From Microbacterium sp. T32 (GTDB taxonomy: Bacteria; Actinomycetota; Actinomycetes; Actinomycetales; Microbacteriaceae): a DNA stretch of 64,000 bases. Below the pieces are notes generated by a model that worked only from the letters and a program-made list of their open reading frames with translations, ran no database searches and was not told the origin of the DNA. The number at the start of each line of letters is the position of its first letter. The first letter of the stretch is position 1. This document shows positions 26,908 to 35,641 of the stretch, in pieces. The position numbers and the translations under genes are program-made. The DNA lies in the NCBI RefSeq assembly GCF_001619615.1, contig NZ_LQQP01000006.1, positions 42,438-106,437 on the forward strand. Reading direction: 5' to 3'.

Positions 26908-28491
26908 GTGGACAAATCTGAGCTATCGCCGAGCCGGCGCGACCTCATCCTGATGACCGGGGTCGCCACCGTCGGTGCGGTCGCAGCGATTCGCCCGAGC
27001 CCCGCTGAGCCCGGCGATGCCAGTCGCGTGTCACCCGTGATCAATGTCAAGGACCACGGGGCGCGGGGCGACGGTTCGGCCGATGACACACTTGCGGTGA
27101 AGATCGCGCTCGATCGAGCCTCGTCACTGGAGAGCTCGTCGACCTTGTACTTCCCATCCGGGGTATACCGCGTGAGCGCGGGGACACTCAGGGTCCCCGA
27201 CGGCCACTCGACGCTGATCCGCGGCGACGGCCCGGGCGCAAGTCGCATCACTTTCGTCGAGGGGGAAACGAGTTCAGAGCCCCTGGTCTCACTCGATGCG
27301 CTCTTCTCCGCGGTGGAAGACCTTCAGCTGGATGGAACCGACGCCGTCGGCGCTTCCGATCTCCTCGTTCTCAATCGCGGGTACACGCGGGTCAGCAATT
27401 GCCTCCTGTCGAACTCGCCGGGCACGGCCTTGGCCATCGGCAAGGAAGGGCGCGCTCTCGCGCACATTGTTCAGAACGTCGTCGTCCGGGACGCGCGTGG
27501 CTACGGAATCCGCGTGCACGGTGCGACCGGCAAGGAAACCACCGGGTCGACGGACGGCTTATGGTCCAACGTCGACGTCGGTCGCTCCGGGCTTTCCGGG
27601 GTTCTCCTGGAATCGTCGTCTCAGAATCTGTCGAACGTTCACGTGTGGCAATCCGGCGTGCATGCTGACGATCCCACCGATCAGAACGGGTTCCTCGTCG
27701 TCACGCGATCCCACATCTTCGCGGGGTGCCAGGCGGAGAAGAATCACGGCGACGGCTTCCGGTTCGAACGGGGCGGCGGTGACGGGTGCGTCGTGAGCGG
27801 ATCCCGCATTTGGGAGAACGGGGGGTCGGGTCTGGTCGGCGTGGGAGCACAGCGCCTCACGGTCACGGGCTCTACCTTCGCGCGCAACGGCCGAAACAAT
27901 GTCGGTGACTCCGCCTCCCCCACCGATCGGAGCGCCGCCGCCATCCGCAATGAGGGCGGAGACCACTGGAGCATCACGGGATGCAACGCCTGGGACGACG
28001 AGACGGAGCTGGACGCGGTTAACGTTCCCCCAGATTCCGCCACACCGAACATCCCCGCGCGCGGCAGGCGAATGAGTCAGACGTTCGCCTACGTGGAGTC
28101 GGGCGAGGCGGGCTCCTCTGTCATCTCCGGAGGTGTGCTCCGCGCCGAGGACCAGCTCAGCGGTCGTGCCGTGCAGAGCGCTTCGCCTTTCCTCAGGATT
28201 AGCGCGACGGATCTGGGGGAGGACACCGTGCCCACCGTCGTTGCCGCAACGTCGCTCAACCTCCCGCCCTGGGGAGAGGTCATCAAGGTCGCCGGAGCGG
28301 CCGAAATCTCGAGCGTCCGCCCAGGACGCCCCGGCCGCACGGTTACCTTGATCTTCACGTCCGACGGCGCGGGGTTGAGCGGCGCCGACCCGAGCCTACG
28401 GCTGACGACGGGCTTCGCACCGAGGGCCGGCGGGGCGATCACTCTGGTTTGCCTGGATGACTCGTGGTGTGAGCAGAGCCGCACGGCCTGA
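26908..28491 (+). CDS. Secreted right-handed beta-helix (pectate-lyase superfamily) protein
   Basis: This 527-residue protein has a twin-arginine-like signal (PSRRDLILMTGVATVGAVAA, residues 8-27) and the start of a pectate-lyase-3 type domain, VINVKDHGARGDGSADDTLA at 45-64, with LYFPSGVYRVS soon after. Repeated beta-helix coils follow to about residue 400, and a small C-terminal beta domain comes next. Such proteins cleave or bind acidic polysaccharides, and in exopolysaccharide clusters they often trim the polymer. Catalytic residues cannot be identified with confidence. It opens the polysaccharide island and is convergent with the membrane protein at 28528-29892. Confidence 0.8.
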   Translation: MDKSELSPSRRDLILMTGVATVGAVAAIRPSPAEPGDASRVSPVINVKDHGARGDGSADDTLAVKIALDRASSLESSSTLYFPSGVYRVSAGTLRVPDGHSTLIRGDGPGASRITFVEGETSSEPLVSLDALFSAVEDLQLDGTDAVGASDLLVLNRGYTRVSNCLLSNSPGTALAIGKEGRALAHIVQNVVVRDARGYGIRVHGATGKETTGSTDGLWSNVDVGRSGLSGVLLESSSQNLSNVHVWQSGVHADDPTDQNGFLVVTRSHIFAGCQAEKNHGDGFRFERGGGDGCVVSGSRIWENGGSGLVGVGAQRLTVTGSTFARNGRNNVGDSASPTDRSAAAIRNEGGDHWSITGCNAWDDETELDAVNVPPDSATPNIPARGRRMSQTFAYVESGEAGSSVISGGVLRAEDQLSGRAVQSASPFLRISATDLGEDTVPTVVAATSLNLPPWGEVIKVAGAAEISSVRPGRPGRTVTLIFTSDGAGLSGADPSLRLTTGFAPRAGGAITLVCLDDSWCEQSRTA

Positions 28492-28527
28492 GCCGCACCG
28501 CAGATCCCGGCGCGGACGAAGGTGACG

Positions 28528-29892
28528 TCAGGCGCTTGCTGAGGGGGAGGCCGACGCGGAGGCCGATGCAGATTCCGAGGGCAGGGGCTGCGGGTCCGGC
28601 GGAGTCGTCGCCTGGGGTGCGGGGGTCGGCGACGCCGCGGCCGACGGCGTCGGGGAAGGTACGCGCGGAATTGACGGGGACGTCGATCGGGGCACCGTCG
28701 TTCCTCGGGACGTACCTTCAGTGCCACTGCGCCGTTCGTCGAGCACCCGCTGGTTCTCGACATCCAAGGCGCCGAGAGCGGCGACCACAGCGGACATCTC
28801 GGCGAGACCATCGCCGCCGGCCGCTTGCACATTGCCCAGTTCTCCGCTCGCCGCAGCGACGGCGGCGCGGAACGACTCATCTGCCGCGGAGGCGTCGGCT
28901 ACTCGTTCGGCGGCGGTCGTCTGCAGAGCCTTCCCGACAGGGACGAGCGAACCACGAAAGGTGGTCAACGCGGCCATGAGATCCGCGCGAGCGTCCCGTA
29001 CGGCCGCCATCATGTCGGGGAGGGAGTTCTCGATCTCGCGAACCTTATCCAGCGCGTGCCCGACGTCGACGAGGGAGCGTTCATTGATCGACCCGCGACT
29101 GTAGGCGGGAAGCGATACCGATGCGGGCTGCGCGGCTAGCCGCTCCACGGCCGCCTGCGCGGATTGAGCATCGTTCATCGAACCGGGTGAAAGACGTTCC
29201 CCTACGCGAGGGAGCACATCGCGCGCAGCCACGGTCGAGGCGCGAGCGGACTCCAGTGACACGGAATACAGATCCATCGCGGTTCTGAGCTGGTCGATCT
29301 CGTTGGTCAGCTCCGCCTCCCGCTCGCGGAGGCTGGCCATGGCGTCATCGGCCGGATTCGCGGTCGCGCGTTGGATAAGAGCGACGGACGCTGCCGCCAC
29401 GAGCACCAGGACAGCCAAGATCGAGACCGCGACGCTGACGATGTTCACAGCTCCGGCACGTCGGCGGGAGAACATCGGCCGCTTTCCGGCGCGCGCCGTT
29501 TCCGGAGCCGACCACGAGAGCTGGTCCGGTCGAGCCCCGGCCGATCCGACCAATGCCGCAAGGCCGACCGAGTCGCGTCCGGGGCGTCGCGAGCGTTCAA
29601 CCTCGCCGGTGGATGCCCTCGGCCCCACCACGCGCGAGAGATCGGCCGACGCCTCGCGTCGGGCCACCTGCGGGGCCCCTACGAGCTGAGACAGGTCGGC
29701 GGGAGGGACAGCCGCCTCGTCGCGGACCGACCCCACCAGACGCTGAATGTCCCGTACCCGCGCGTCCTGCGCGTGAGCCCTCGTCACGACGCGAGGTACG
29801 GGCTGATCTGCGTTCGACTGTTCGCTCCTCGGCCCCGGTCGGCGTGGGCTCATTCGGCCGGAAGCCCCGAAAAGGCTCTCCAGGTCGCTCAT
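28528..29892 (-). CDS. Single-pass membrane protein with five DLxxLVG repeats
   Basis: This 454-residue protein was not recognised. The N-terminal, presumably cytoplasmic, 140 residues carry five copies of a short motif: DLESLFG (3-9), DIQRLVG (48-54), DLSQLVG (66-72), DLSRVVG (84-90) and GLAALVG (110-116), separated by charged, probably disordered sequence. A single membrane segment lies at 149-173. A helical, coiled-coil-like extracytoplasmic part follows (ASLREREAELTNEIDQLRTA near 185), ending in a Pro/Ser/Thr/Ala-rich tail (SASASASPSASA). It has GGGGGAG before the ATG and is divergent from the chain-length kinase gene. A role in polysaccharide assembly or surface signalling is inferred from context only. 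Confidence 0.65.
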   Translation of the reverse strand: MSDLESLFGASGRMSPRRPGPRSEQSNADQPVPRVVTRAHAQDARVRDIQRLVGSVRDEAAVPPADLSQLVGAPQVARREASADLSRVVGPRASTGEVERSRRPGRDSVGLAALVGSAGARPDQLSWSAPETARAGKRPMFSRRRAGAVNIVSVAVSILAVLVLVAAASVALIQRATANPADDAMASLREREAELTNEIDQLRTAMDLYSVSLESARASTVAARDVLPRVGERLSPGSMNDAQSAQAAVERLAAQPASVSLPAYSRGSINERSLVDVGHALDKVREIENSLPDMMAAVRDARADLMAALTTFRGSLVPVGKALQTTAAERVADASAADESFRAAVAAASGELGNVQAAGGDGLAEMSAVVAALGALDVENQRVLDERRSGTEGTSRGTTVPRSTSPSIPRVPSPTPSAAASPTPAPQATTPPDPQPLPSESASASASASPSASA

Positions 29893-29949
29893 TGTCTCCC
29901 CCTGTACCGTTCAGGCACGGCACTTCGAATGTCGTAGGCTGATGAAAGG

Positions 29950-30018
29950 GCGCCACGGTGGCGCGGATGGCTGGGAAAAGGATACTTCTGCAATTTCGTC
30001 ATCCGCCGTCTGACGGCG
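29950..30018. promoter_or_regulatory. Two perfect inverted repeats in a divergent promoter region
   Basis: GCGCCAC-G-GTGGCGC (29950-29964) and CGCCGTC-T-GACGGCG (30004-30018) lie between the divergent membrane-protein and chain-length kinase genes. Their size and place fit operator sites for a dimeric regulator. No regulator gene is adjacent. Confidence 0.4.
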
Positions 30019-30037
30019 CCCATCAACTGGCGAATGG

Positions 30038-31483
30038 ATGAGCGTGGAACTGAGCACCTATCTCCGGATCCTGCACCGAAACTGGATTCTGATCGTCGCA
30101 TTAACGATCCTCGGAGGGGCGGGGGCCTACGGGTACTCCTTGCTGCAGACACCCACCTACGAGGCCAACACGCAATTGTACGTGTCGGTTCGGTCGGACA
30201 CATCCGGCGTCAGTGAGCTCGCACAGGGCACCAACTTCGCCCGCCAAGCCGTCGTCAGCTTCGTCGACGTCGTGGACAGTGCGGTAGTGCTCGACCGGGT
30301 CATCAACGACCTGAACCTCGACACCACGGCTCAGCAACTGGCGAAGTCGGTCGAAGCCTCGTCTCCGACGAACTCCGTGATCATCTCTATCAACGTTTCC
30401 AACACGAATGCGGAGACCGCCGCGGCGATCGCGAATTCGGTCGGCACGAACTTTGCTGACGTCGTGGTGAATGGCCTGGAGAAGCCGGTGGGCGACGCGG
30501 CAAGCCTCGTTCGGATCGAGACCATCGAGCCGGCTCTCGTCCCCACCGCCCCGTCCTCGCCGCACACCACGGTCAACATCCTTCTCGGGATCGTCCTCGG
30601 CCTGGGACTCGGGGTGGCGTTCGCCGTCTTGCGCTCCATCCTCGACACACGCATCCACTCGCTGCACGACATCGAAGCGGCAACGGAGGCGCCCGTACTC
30701 GGCGGCATCGCGCTCGATCCGGACGCGCGCAAACGTCCCCTGATCGTCCACGCCGACCCGCGAAACCCCCGCGCCGAGTCTTTCAGAAGCCTCCGCACGA
30801 ACTTGCAGTTCATCGATGTGGACGGCTCCTCGCGCTCCTTCGTCGTCACTAGCGCCGGTCCGGGCGAGGGAAAGTCGACGACCACCTCCAACCTCGCCAT
30901 CGCGCTTGCGGAGACCGGAGCACGCGTCGCCCTGGTCGACGGCGATCTGCGTCTTCCCCGCATCGCCGAGTACATGGGACTGGAGGGAGGCGTCGGGCTG
31001 ACGGATGTCCTGATCGGACGCGCGGAACTCGTAGATGTGCTCCAGCAGTGGGGCACGGGGAAGCTCTTCGTCCTGACATCGGGGCGCACGCCTCCGAACC
31101 CGTCCGAGCTTCTTGGCAGCCAAGCGATGCAGCGCACTCTGGACGCTCTTGCTGAAGCCTTCGACTATGTCCTCATCGATTCCCCGCCGCTCCTGCTCGT
31201 CACCGACGCGGCGGTCGTGTCGCGATTCACCAGTGGCGTCTTGATCGTCGCGGCATCCGGGAGCACCAAGAAGCCCGCATTGGCGGCCGCAGTGGAGAAG
31301 CTCGAGGCGATCGGAAGTCGACTCTTCGGGGTCATCGTGACGATGCTGCCCGCGAAGGGACCTGACAGCTACAGCTACGGCGCCTACTCGTACGCCGCCC
31401 CCACCGACGAGGTGTCTCGTGAGGAGAAGCCTCGCGAAGGACGGAGCCGGCGACGTTCGCAGCGACAGCAGGACGACACATGA
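30038..31483 (+). CDS. Polysaccharide chain-length regulator fused to BY-kinase
   Basis: This 481-residue protein has the Wzz-type membrane layout (segments near 15-37 and 178-202 around an extracytoplasmic loop), then a cytoplasmic bacterial tyrosine kinase. The kinase carries Walker A SAGPGEGKSTTTSN (from 272), Walker A-prime ALVDGDLRLP (298-307), Walker B DYVLIDSPP (376-384) and a C-terminal tyrosine cluster YSYGAYSY (Tyr445, 447, 450, 452). It should autophosphorylate in trans on that cluster and thereby control polymer length and export. The two halves are fused, whereas many firmicutes split them. The next gene, overlapping by ATGA, is the matching phosphatase. The Shine-Dalgarno sequence is weak. 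Confidence 0.93.
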   Translation: MSVELSTYLRILHRNWILIVALTILGGAGAYGYSLLQTPTYEANTQLYVSVRSDTSGVSELAQGTNFARQAVVSFVDVVDSAVVLDRVINDLNLDTTAQQLAKSVEASSPTNSVIISINVSNTNAETAAAIANSVGTNFADVVVNGLEKPVGDAASLVRIETIEPALVPTAPSSPHTTVNILLGIVLGLGLGVAFAVLRSILDTRIHSLHDIEAATEAPVLGGIALDPDARKRPLIVHADPRNPRAESFRSLRTNLQFIDVDGSSRSFVVTSAGPGEGKSTTTSNLAIALAETGARVALVDGDLRLPRIAEYMGLEGGVGLTDVLIGRAELVDVLQQWGTGKLFVLTSGRTPPNPSELLGSQAMQRTLDALAEAFDYVLIDSPPLLLVTDAAVVSRFTSGVLIVAASGSTKKPALAAAVEKLEAIGSRLFGVIVTMLPAKGPDSYSYGAYSYAAPTDEVSREEKPREGRSRRRSQRQQDDT

Positions 31484-32079
31484 CGTTCAGCGTCCTGTCC
31501 GTCTGCACGGGCAACGTCTGCCGCTCCCCCCTCGCGGAGCAGCTGATCGCGCGGCAGATGCGGGAGTTCGATGTTTCCGTTCGCAGCGCGGGGGTGTGGG
31601 CACTCGTGGGGGAAGGCGCGCCCGAACCTGCACGCCGGATCGCCGCGGAATGCGGCCTCGACGTCTCCGCCCACGTCGCCGAACAGGTCGACGAAGGGAT
31701 GATCCGCCGATCCGACCTGATCCTCGGCATGGCGCGCGACCACAGACGACAGCTCGTCGAGATGGCACCATCGGCCATGCGGCGCTCGTTCACGCTCAGG
31801 GAGTTTGCGCGGCTTGCGGAGGCGGCCGAGCCGGACCTTTCGGAGGCAGTCCGATCCGCCCACGCACGTAGCGCGGAGGATGGGATGAGAGCAGCCGTCG
31901 CTCTGGCCGCTTCTCTTCGAGGGACGATCCCCCCGCCGGACGATGCAGCGGACTTCGACGTCGTGGATCCCTACCAGCAGTCCGACGAGGTGTATCGGCG
32001 GTCGCTCGCTGAGATTGTTCCAGCCGCCGAGAAGGTGTCGGAGTATCTGGTCGCCGCTGGCACGCTCGCTGCTCCCTGA
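31480..32079 (+). CDS. Low-molecular-weight protein tyrosine phosphatase
   Basis: This 199-residue protein has the P-loop CTGNVCRS (Cys9, Arg15) and the general-acid region DPYQQSDEVY near the C-terminus. It should dephosphorylate the tyrosine cluster of the BY-kinase encoded by the overlapping upstream gene. It is about 45 residues longer than a minimal LMW-PTP because of an insertion in the middle (about residues 100-150). The kinase/phosphatase pair is the standard regulatory switch of capsule and exopolysaccharide assembly. Confidence 0.9.
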   Translation: MTFSVLSVCTGNVCRSPLAEQLIARQMREFDVSVRSAGVWALVGEGAPEPARRIAAECGLDVSAHVAEQVDEGMIRRSDLILGMARDHRRQLVEMAPSAMRRSFTLREFARLAEAAEPDLSEAVRSAHARSAEDGMRAAVALAASLRGTIPPPDDAADFDVVDPYQQSDEVYRRSLAEIVPAAEKVSEYLVAAGTLAAP

Positions 32080-32112
32080 GACCGCATCTCGTTCCCCCGC
32101 GCGCACTGAGGA

Positions 32113-32118
32113 TAGGAT
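32113..32118 (+). promoter_or_regulatory. -10 element upstream of the polymerase gene
   Basis: TAGGAT lies six bases before a GTG at 32125 that opens a 16-codon frame overlapping the start of the polymerase gene. It matches the leaderless layout seen elsewhere in the window. Confidence 0.35.
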
Positions 32119-32124
32119 GCAACG

Positions 32125-32175
32125 GTGACAGCCCTTCTCGGATTCTCCTCGAAGTCGTTGTCATGTCTCGGCTAG
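32125..32175 (+). CDS. Possible 16-codon leaderless upstream ORF
   Basis: GTG at 32125, six bases after TAGGAT, opens MTALLGFSSKSLSCLG and stops at TAG 32173-32175, ten bases beyond the polymerase ATG at 32163 and in another frame. It could regulate translation of the polymerase gene by overlap or re-initiation. Nothing beyond the geometry supports expression. Confidence 0.3.
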   Translation: MTALLGFSSKSLSCLG

Positions 32176-33488
32176 CCGCGAATCCCGGAACCAAAACAAC
32201 GTCGAAGCGGCCCCCGTTGCGTTCGCCTTCGGCGCAGTTGCGCATCTTGTACTACCACGTCTATTTGGCGTTGGTCATGATGGCGCCTCCGCTTGTTGCC
32301 ACCCCCGCTCGGTATTTCGGAGTGAGTTCGACCGACGCGGTCGTCGTGACCTGGCTCGTCGTGAACTCATTGGCGTTCCTGATGATCCTGGGCGCGATGC
32401 GGAACCAGTTCGGGTCATTCCTGATCGTCGTCGCCTTCAGCACGTATCTCTTGGTCTCACCCCTCTGGTCGGAAGTACCCGCGGTTTCGCTGGGGTACGG
32501 CTCGACTCTCATCGGGGTACTATGCGTTGCCTACCTGGTCTCGATCGACCTGAGCATGCGGGAAGTTCTGCAGATGTTCGCCCGCGTCACGATCGCATTG
32601 TCGCTCATCGGACTGATCCTGTACGCGCTCCGTGTCGATCAGGCCATCTACGTCGATGCCGCCAACCGAGCCAACGTTCTCGGCGGCGCACCGTTCAAGG
32701 GACTTTTCCCCCACAAGATCGTCGCCGGTTTCTATGCGGTCACGGGCATGGTCGCCCTTCTGGCGACGCGGCGCCACAGCGTGGGACGGGTCGTGGGTCT
32801 CGGCATTCTGCTGCTCGTCATCCTCGTCACCAGTTCCTCGACTGCCCTGGTTCTGCTCCCTGTGGCCGTCACGATCTTTATTCTCACCAGGCGTGCCCTC
32901 GCTCGCGGCACGAGGACCCGATCGTGGTTGGCCTCGCTCTTGGTGACAGCGGCGCTCGGGGGCCTTCTGATGTGGTGGTCGTGGACTGATGTCCTCGACT
33001 TCCTCGGGCGCGACGTGACCCTGACGGGTCGAACGATCCTTTGGAATTGGGGCATCGAGGTCTGGGCACAGCGCCCGATCCTCGGATGGGGTTACGGCGC
33101 GTATTTCGCGACACCGGAGGCCGCGGCTTTCGCGCAGACGATCCCGGAATTCCGCTCGTGGGATGTTCCGCACTTCCATCAGACATATATCCAGACGGCG
33201 GCGGATTTCGGCTTGGTCGGACTCGTCGCACTGGTCGTGCTCTTGGGAAAGGTGCTCGCTCGTGCCTATTCGCAAAGCCGGGCGAACGGTATCGACGTCG
33301 CAGCAGGGACCTTCACGATCACCCTCGTGGCAGCCGCCGCGGGCTTCGTGATGTATCTCATCCCGTCCTACGCCTACAGCGGTGCCGTCACACTTTTTCT
33401 CTTCGTCGCACTGTTCTCCAGTCGGGCCATCAGGCGCCAGGAGCTGACGAATAATGATCTGACGACGTCATCGGGACCGACTCGATAA
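32163..33488 (+). CDS. O-antigen ligase/polymerase family (Wzy-like) membrane protein
   Basis: This 441-residue protein has about eleven to twelve membrane segments and a large extracytoplasmic loop between residues 270 and 340. The loop contains the Wzy_C-type motif LTGRTILWNWGIEVWAQRPI and an FHQTYIQTAADFG segment with His, both typical of this superfamily. It should polymerise exported repeat units or transfer a glycan chain. The start has only a poor Shine-Dalgarno sequence. It follows the kinase/phosphatase pair in the same direction, 83 bases downstream. Confidence 0.85.
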   Translation: MSRLAANPGTKTTSKRPPLRSPSAQLRILYYHVYLALVMMAPPLVATPARYFGVSSTDAVVVTWLVVNSLAFLMILGAMRNQFGSFLIVVAFSTYLLVSPLWSEVPAVSLGYGSTLIGVLCVAYLVSIDLSMREVLQMFARVTIALSLIGLILYALRVDQAIYVDAANRANVLGGAPFKGLFPHKIVAGFYAVTGMVALLATRRHSVGRVVGLGILLLVILVTSSSTALVLLPVAVTIFILTRRALARGTRTRSWLASLLVTAALGGLLMWWSWTDVLDFLGRDVTLTGRTILWNWGIEVWAQRPILGWGYGAYFATPEAAAFAQTIPEFRSWDVPHFHQTYIQTAADFGLVGLVALVVLLGKVLARAYSQSRANGIDVAAGTFTITLVAAAAGFVMYLIPSYAYSGAVTLFLFVALFSSRAIRRQELTNNDLTTSSGPTR

Positions 33489-33590
33489 TCCGCCTTCACC
33501 TCGACGTAACATTGCGCTGGTATTTTGAACCGCAAGCGAGGAAGCTCCCCCCAATCACGGCGATCACCACCTGCCCAGAGAGAGACATTC

Positions 33591-34787
33591 TTGACTGACT
33601 CCGCGCTGCCCAAGCCTCTCGTTTCCCCGATTCTGTACCTGTCGGGGGCTCCTCGACTCTCAACCAAGCCGACCACCGAGAGCCTCGGTCCGCGGTCCCA
33701 CATTCTCGGTGTGATCGACGCGTTCCGCGAGAGCGGTGCTACCGTCACGCCCTTCGTGGTCGGCGACGACGTCCCATCGTCGTTCCACGCGTCGGGGAGC
33801 GAAGCCCGCATGACGGCGTCACCGATCCGTGTTGCGGGTGCGGACCTCGTTCGCCTTCTGTACCGAGTGCGCTCGCGTCGCCGACTGAGCCGACTTCTGC
33901 GAACGCCTGCGAAGAACCCTGAGCTCGCCTATGAGCGCTACGCCCTGATGCAGGAGTTGGGGAGCGTCGTCCAGCGACGGGGCGCCACCTGGGTGCTCGA
34001 GGTGAACGCGCTTCTGGCTCTGGAGTCGACGTCCGACCGGCGAGCGACGTCCAGCCGACGTGTCGCCACTTTCTTCGAGCGCCGCACTCTGCGACGGGCC
34101 GACCTCATCGTCGCCGTTACCGAGAACCTGAAGTCGGCTATCTCCGCGGCATACGGCATCGACCCCGACCGCATCATCGTCGTCGAGAACGGCGTCAACG
34201 CGAGCAGCCACGGCACGGCCTCGGCGCAGCCGCACACCGACCCCACAATCGGCTTCCTCGGAACTCTGTATTCGTGGCAGCGTGTCGATGAACTGCTCAA
34301 CGCGGTCAAGCGGAGCGATACACCATGGAAGGTCCGCATCGCCGGCGAGGGCCCCGAATACGCGGCCCTGCAGCAGCAGGCCCGCGATCACGGCATCTCC
34401 GACAGGGTGACGTTCCTCGGCCGTGTGCACCCGGACGAGGTGCCCGAGTTCCTGGCCACAGTGGACGTCTGCTACGCGGGCCACGGCAGCTCGGCCGGCG
34501 TGTATTTCTCCCCCCTCAAGCTGTGGGAGTACCTCGCTGCGGGACGGCCGGTCATCGCATCCCGTCACGAAACGACCGATCGTCTTCATGCATCCGGATA
34601 TGCGGTGGAAGTCTTCGGCGAGGCGGACGGCGCCCTCGACGACGCGCTCGCCCTCGCTGCCCGCAAAATGCCCTCTCTGCTGGCGATTGCCGCAGCCGAT
34701 CAGGGGCGCGTAGCCGACGCACACAGTTGGACGGCGCGGATCACTCCGCTGTTGAAGCGCGTGGCGCAGCTCCGGGGGCGTGCGTGA
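33591..34787 (+). CDS. Glycosyltransferase family 4 protein
   Basis: This 398-residue protein (TTG start) has GT-B architecture with the GT4 C-terminal donor domain: FLGTLYSWQRVDELLNA, VRIAGEGPEYAAL, RVTFLGRVHPDEVPEFLATV and the donor-binding PLKLWEYLAAGRPVIAS with the Glu of the EX7E region. The start at 33591 has AGAGAGAGA just upstream. An in-frame TTG 22 codons earlier would add a basic, non-conserved stretch. It is a retaining transferase for an NDP-sugar of unknown identity. The end overlaps the next gene by GTGA. Confidence 0.88.
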   Translation: MTDSALPKPLVSPILYLSGAPRLSTKPTTESLGPRSHILGVIDAFRESGATVTPFVVGDDVPSSFHASGSEARMTASPIRVAGADLVRLLYRVRSRRRLSRLLRTPAKNPELAYERYALMQELGSVVQRRGATWVLEVNALLALESTSDRRATSSRRVATFFERRTLRRADLIVAVTENLKSAISAAYGIDPDRIIVVENGVNASSHGTASAQPHTDPTIGFLGTLYSWQRVDELLNAVKRSDTPWKVRIAGEGPEYAALQQQARDHGISDRVTFLGRVHPDEVPEFLATVDVCYAGHGSSAGVYFSPLKLWEYLAAGRPVIASRHETTDRLHASGYAVEVFGEADGALDDALALAARKMPSLLAIAAADQGRVADAHSWTARITPLLKRVAQLRGRA

Positions 34788-35581
34788 AGAGCGTAGAGCT
34801 GCCCCGCGGACTGGGCACCGTGACACCCATCACCGCGGCCGAGGTGTGCGACTGGATCGTCGCGGACAAGGCACCGTCCGATCATGCGCACATCCTCGGC
34901 AACCTGAATCTCCACGCGCTGTACCTGACTCTGGAGGAGGGTCCGGTCGCGACTATGACACGGGCGAGCGACGTCGTCCTCATCGACGGGTGGCCCATCC
35001 TCCAGCTGGCGCGTCTCTCGGCTTCGTCGGGCTCCCGCCCCACCAGCCGCGAGCGCGTGGGCAGTACCGACTGGTTGGAGCAGCTGATCCGGCGGGACCC
35101 GGATCTACGCGTCGTGGCCGTCGGTGGAACTCCCGCGACGGCGGAGGGGATGCGCACTCATGTCGTTGAGCGCGCCAGCCGACTGGCGTGGCGAGCGTTC
35201 GACGGGTACGAGTTCCGCGAGCGGTCCGAGGCGGCCGAGGGAGATCTCCAGTCCGCGCTGGAACAAGCTCAGCTCGTTCTCGTGGGGCTGGGCATGCCAC
35301 GCCAGGAGTCCTGGATCCTCGACCACCTGCACCATCTCAACAGGGACGCGGTCATCGCGAACGTCGGCGGATGCTTCGACTACTTCGCCGGTACGCAGCG
35401 TCTTGCCCCCCGCTGGATGGGCGCTCTAGGAATCGAGTGGCTCTTCCGGTTGGCCCACTCGCCGCGCAGACTCGCCGGGCGATATCTCGTGGAGCCCCTG
35501 CTCCTCGTCGGGCGGCTGTCTCGACGACCGCGCCCCGCCACGACGGCATCCGCCCACAGCACGCCCGGAACAGATGCTTGA
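34784..35581 (+). CDS. WecG/TagA/CpsF family glycosyltransferase (GT26)
   Basis: This 265-residue protein starts at the GTG of a GTGA overlap. Family motifs are present: HILGNLNLHALYL with the conserved Asn, VVLIDGWPILQLARL, a VVAVGGTPATAEGM strand, and VLVGLGMPRQESWILDH with GGCFDYFAGTQRLAP RWM. The nearest known members transfer ManNAc or ManNAcA residues to lipid-linked intermediates. It is peripheral to the membrane and probably acts early in repeat-unit assembly. The C-terminus extends about 30 residues beyond the family core. Confidence 0.88.
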   Translation: MKSVELPRGLGTVTPITAAEVCDWIVADKAPSDHAHILGNLNLHALYLTLEEGPVATMTRASDVVLIDGWPILQLARLSASSGSRPTSRERVGSTDWLEQLIRRDPDLRVVAVGGTPATAEGMRTHVVERASRLAWRAFDGYEFRERSEAAEGDLQSALEQAQLVLVGLGMPRQESWILDHLHHLNRDAVIANVGGCFDYFAGTQRLAPRWMGALGIEWLFRLAHSPRRLAGRYLVEPLLLVGRLSRRPRPATTASAHSTPGTDA

Positions 35582-35641
35582 AGGAACCTTGTCACCGACA
35601 GCACCCGCACATGTTGATTTCGCCCTGAGGGAGATCCATCC

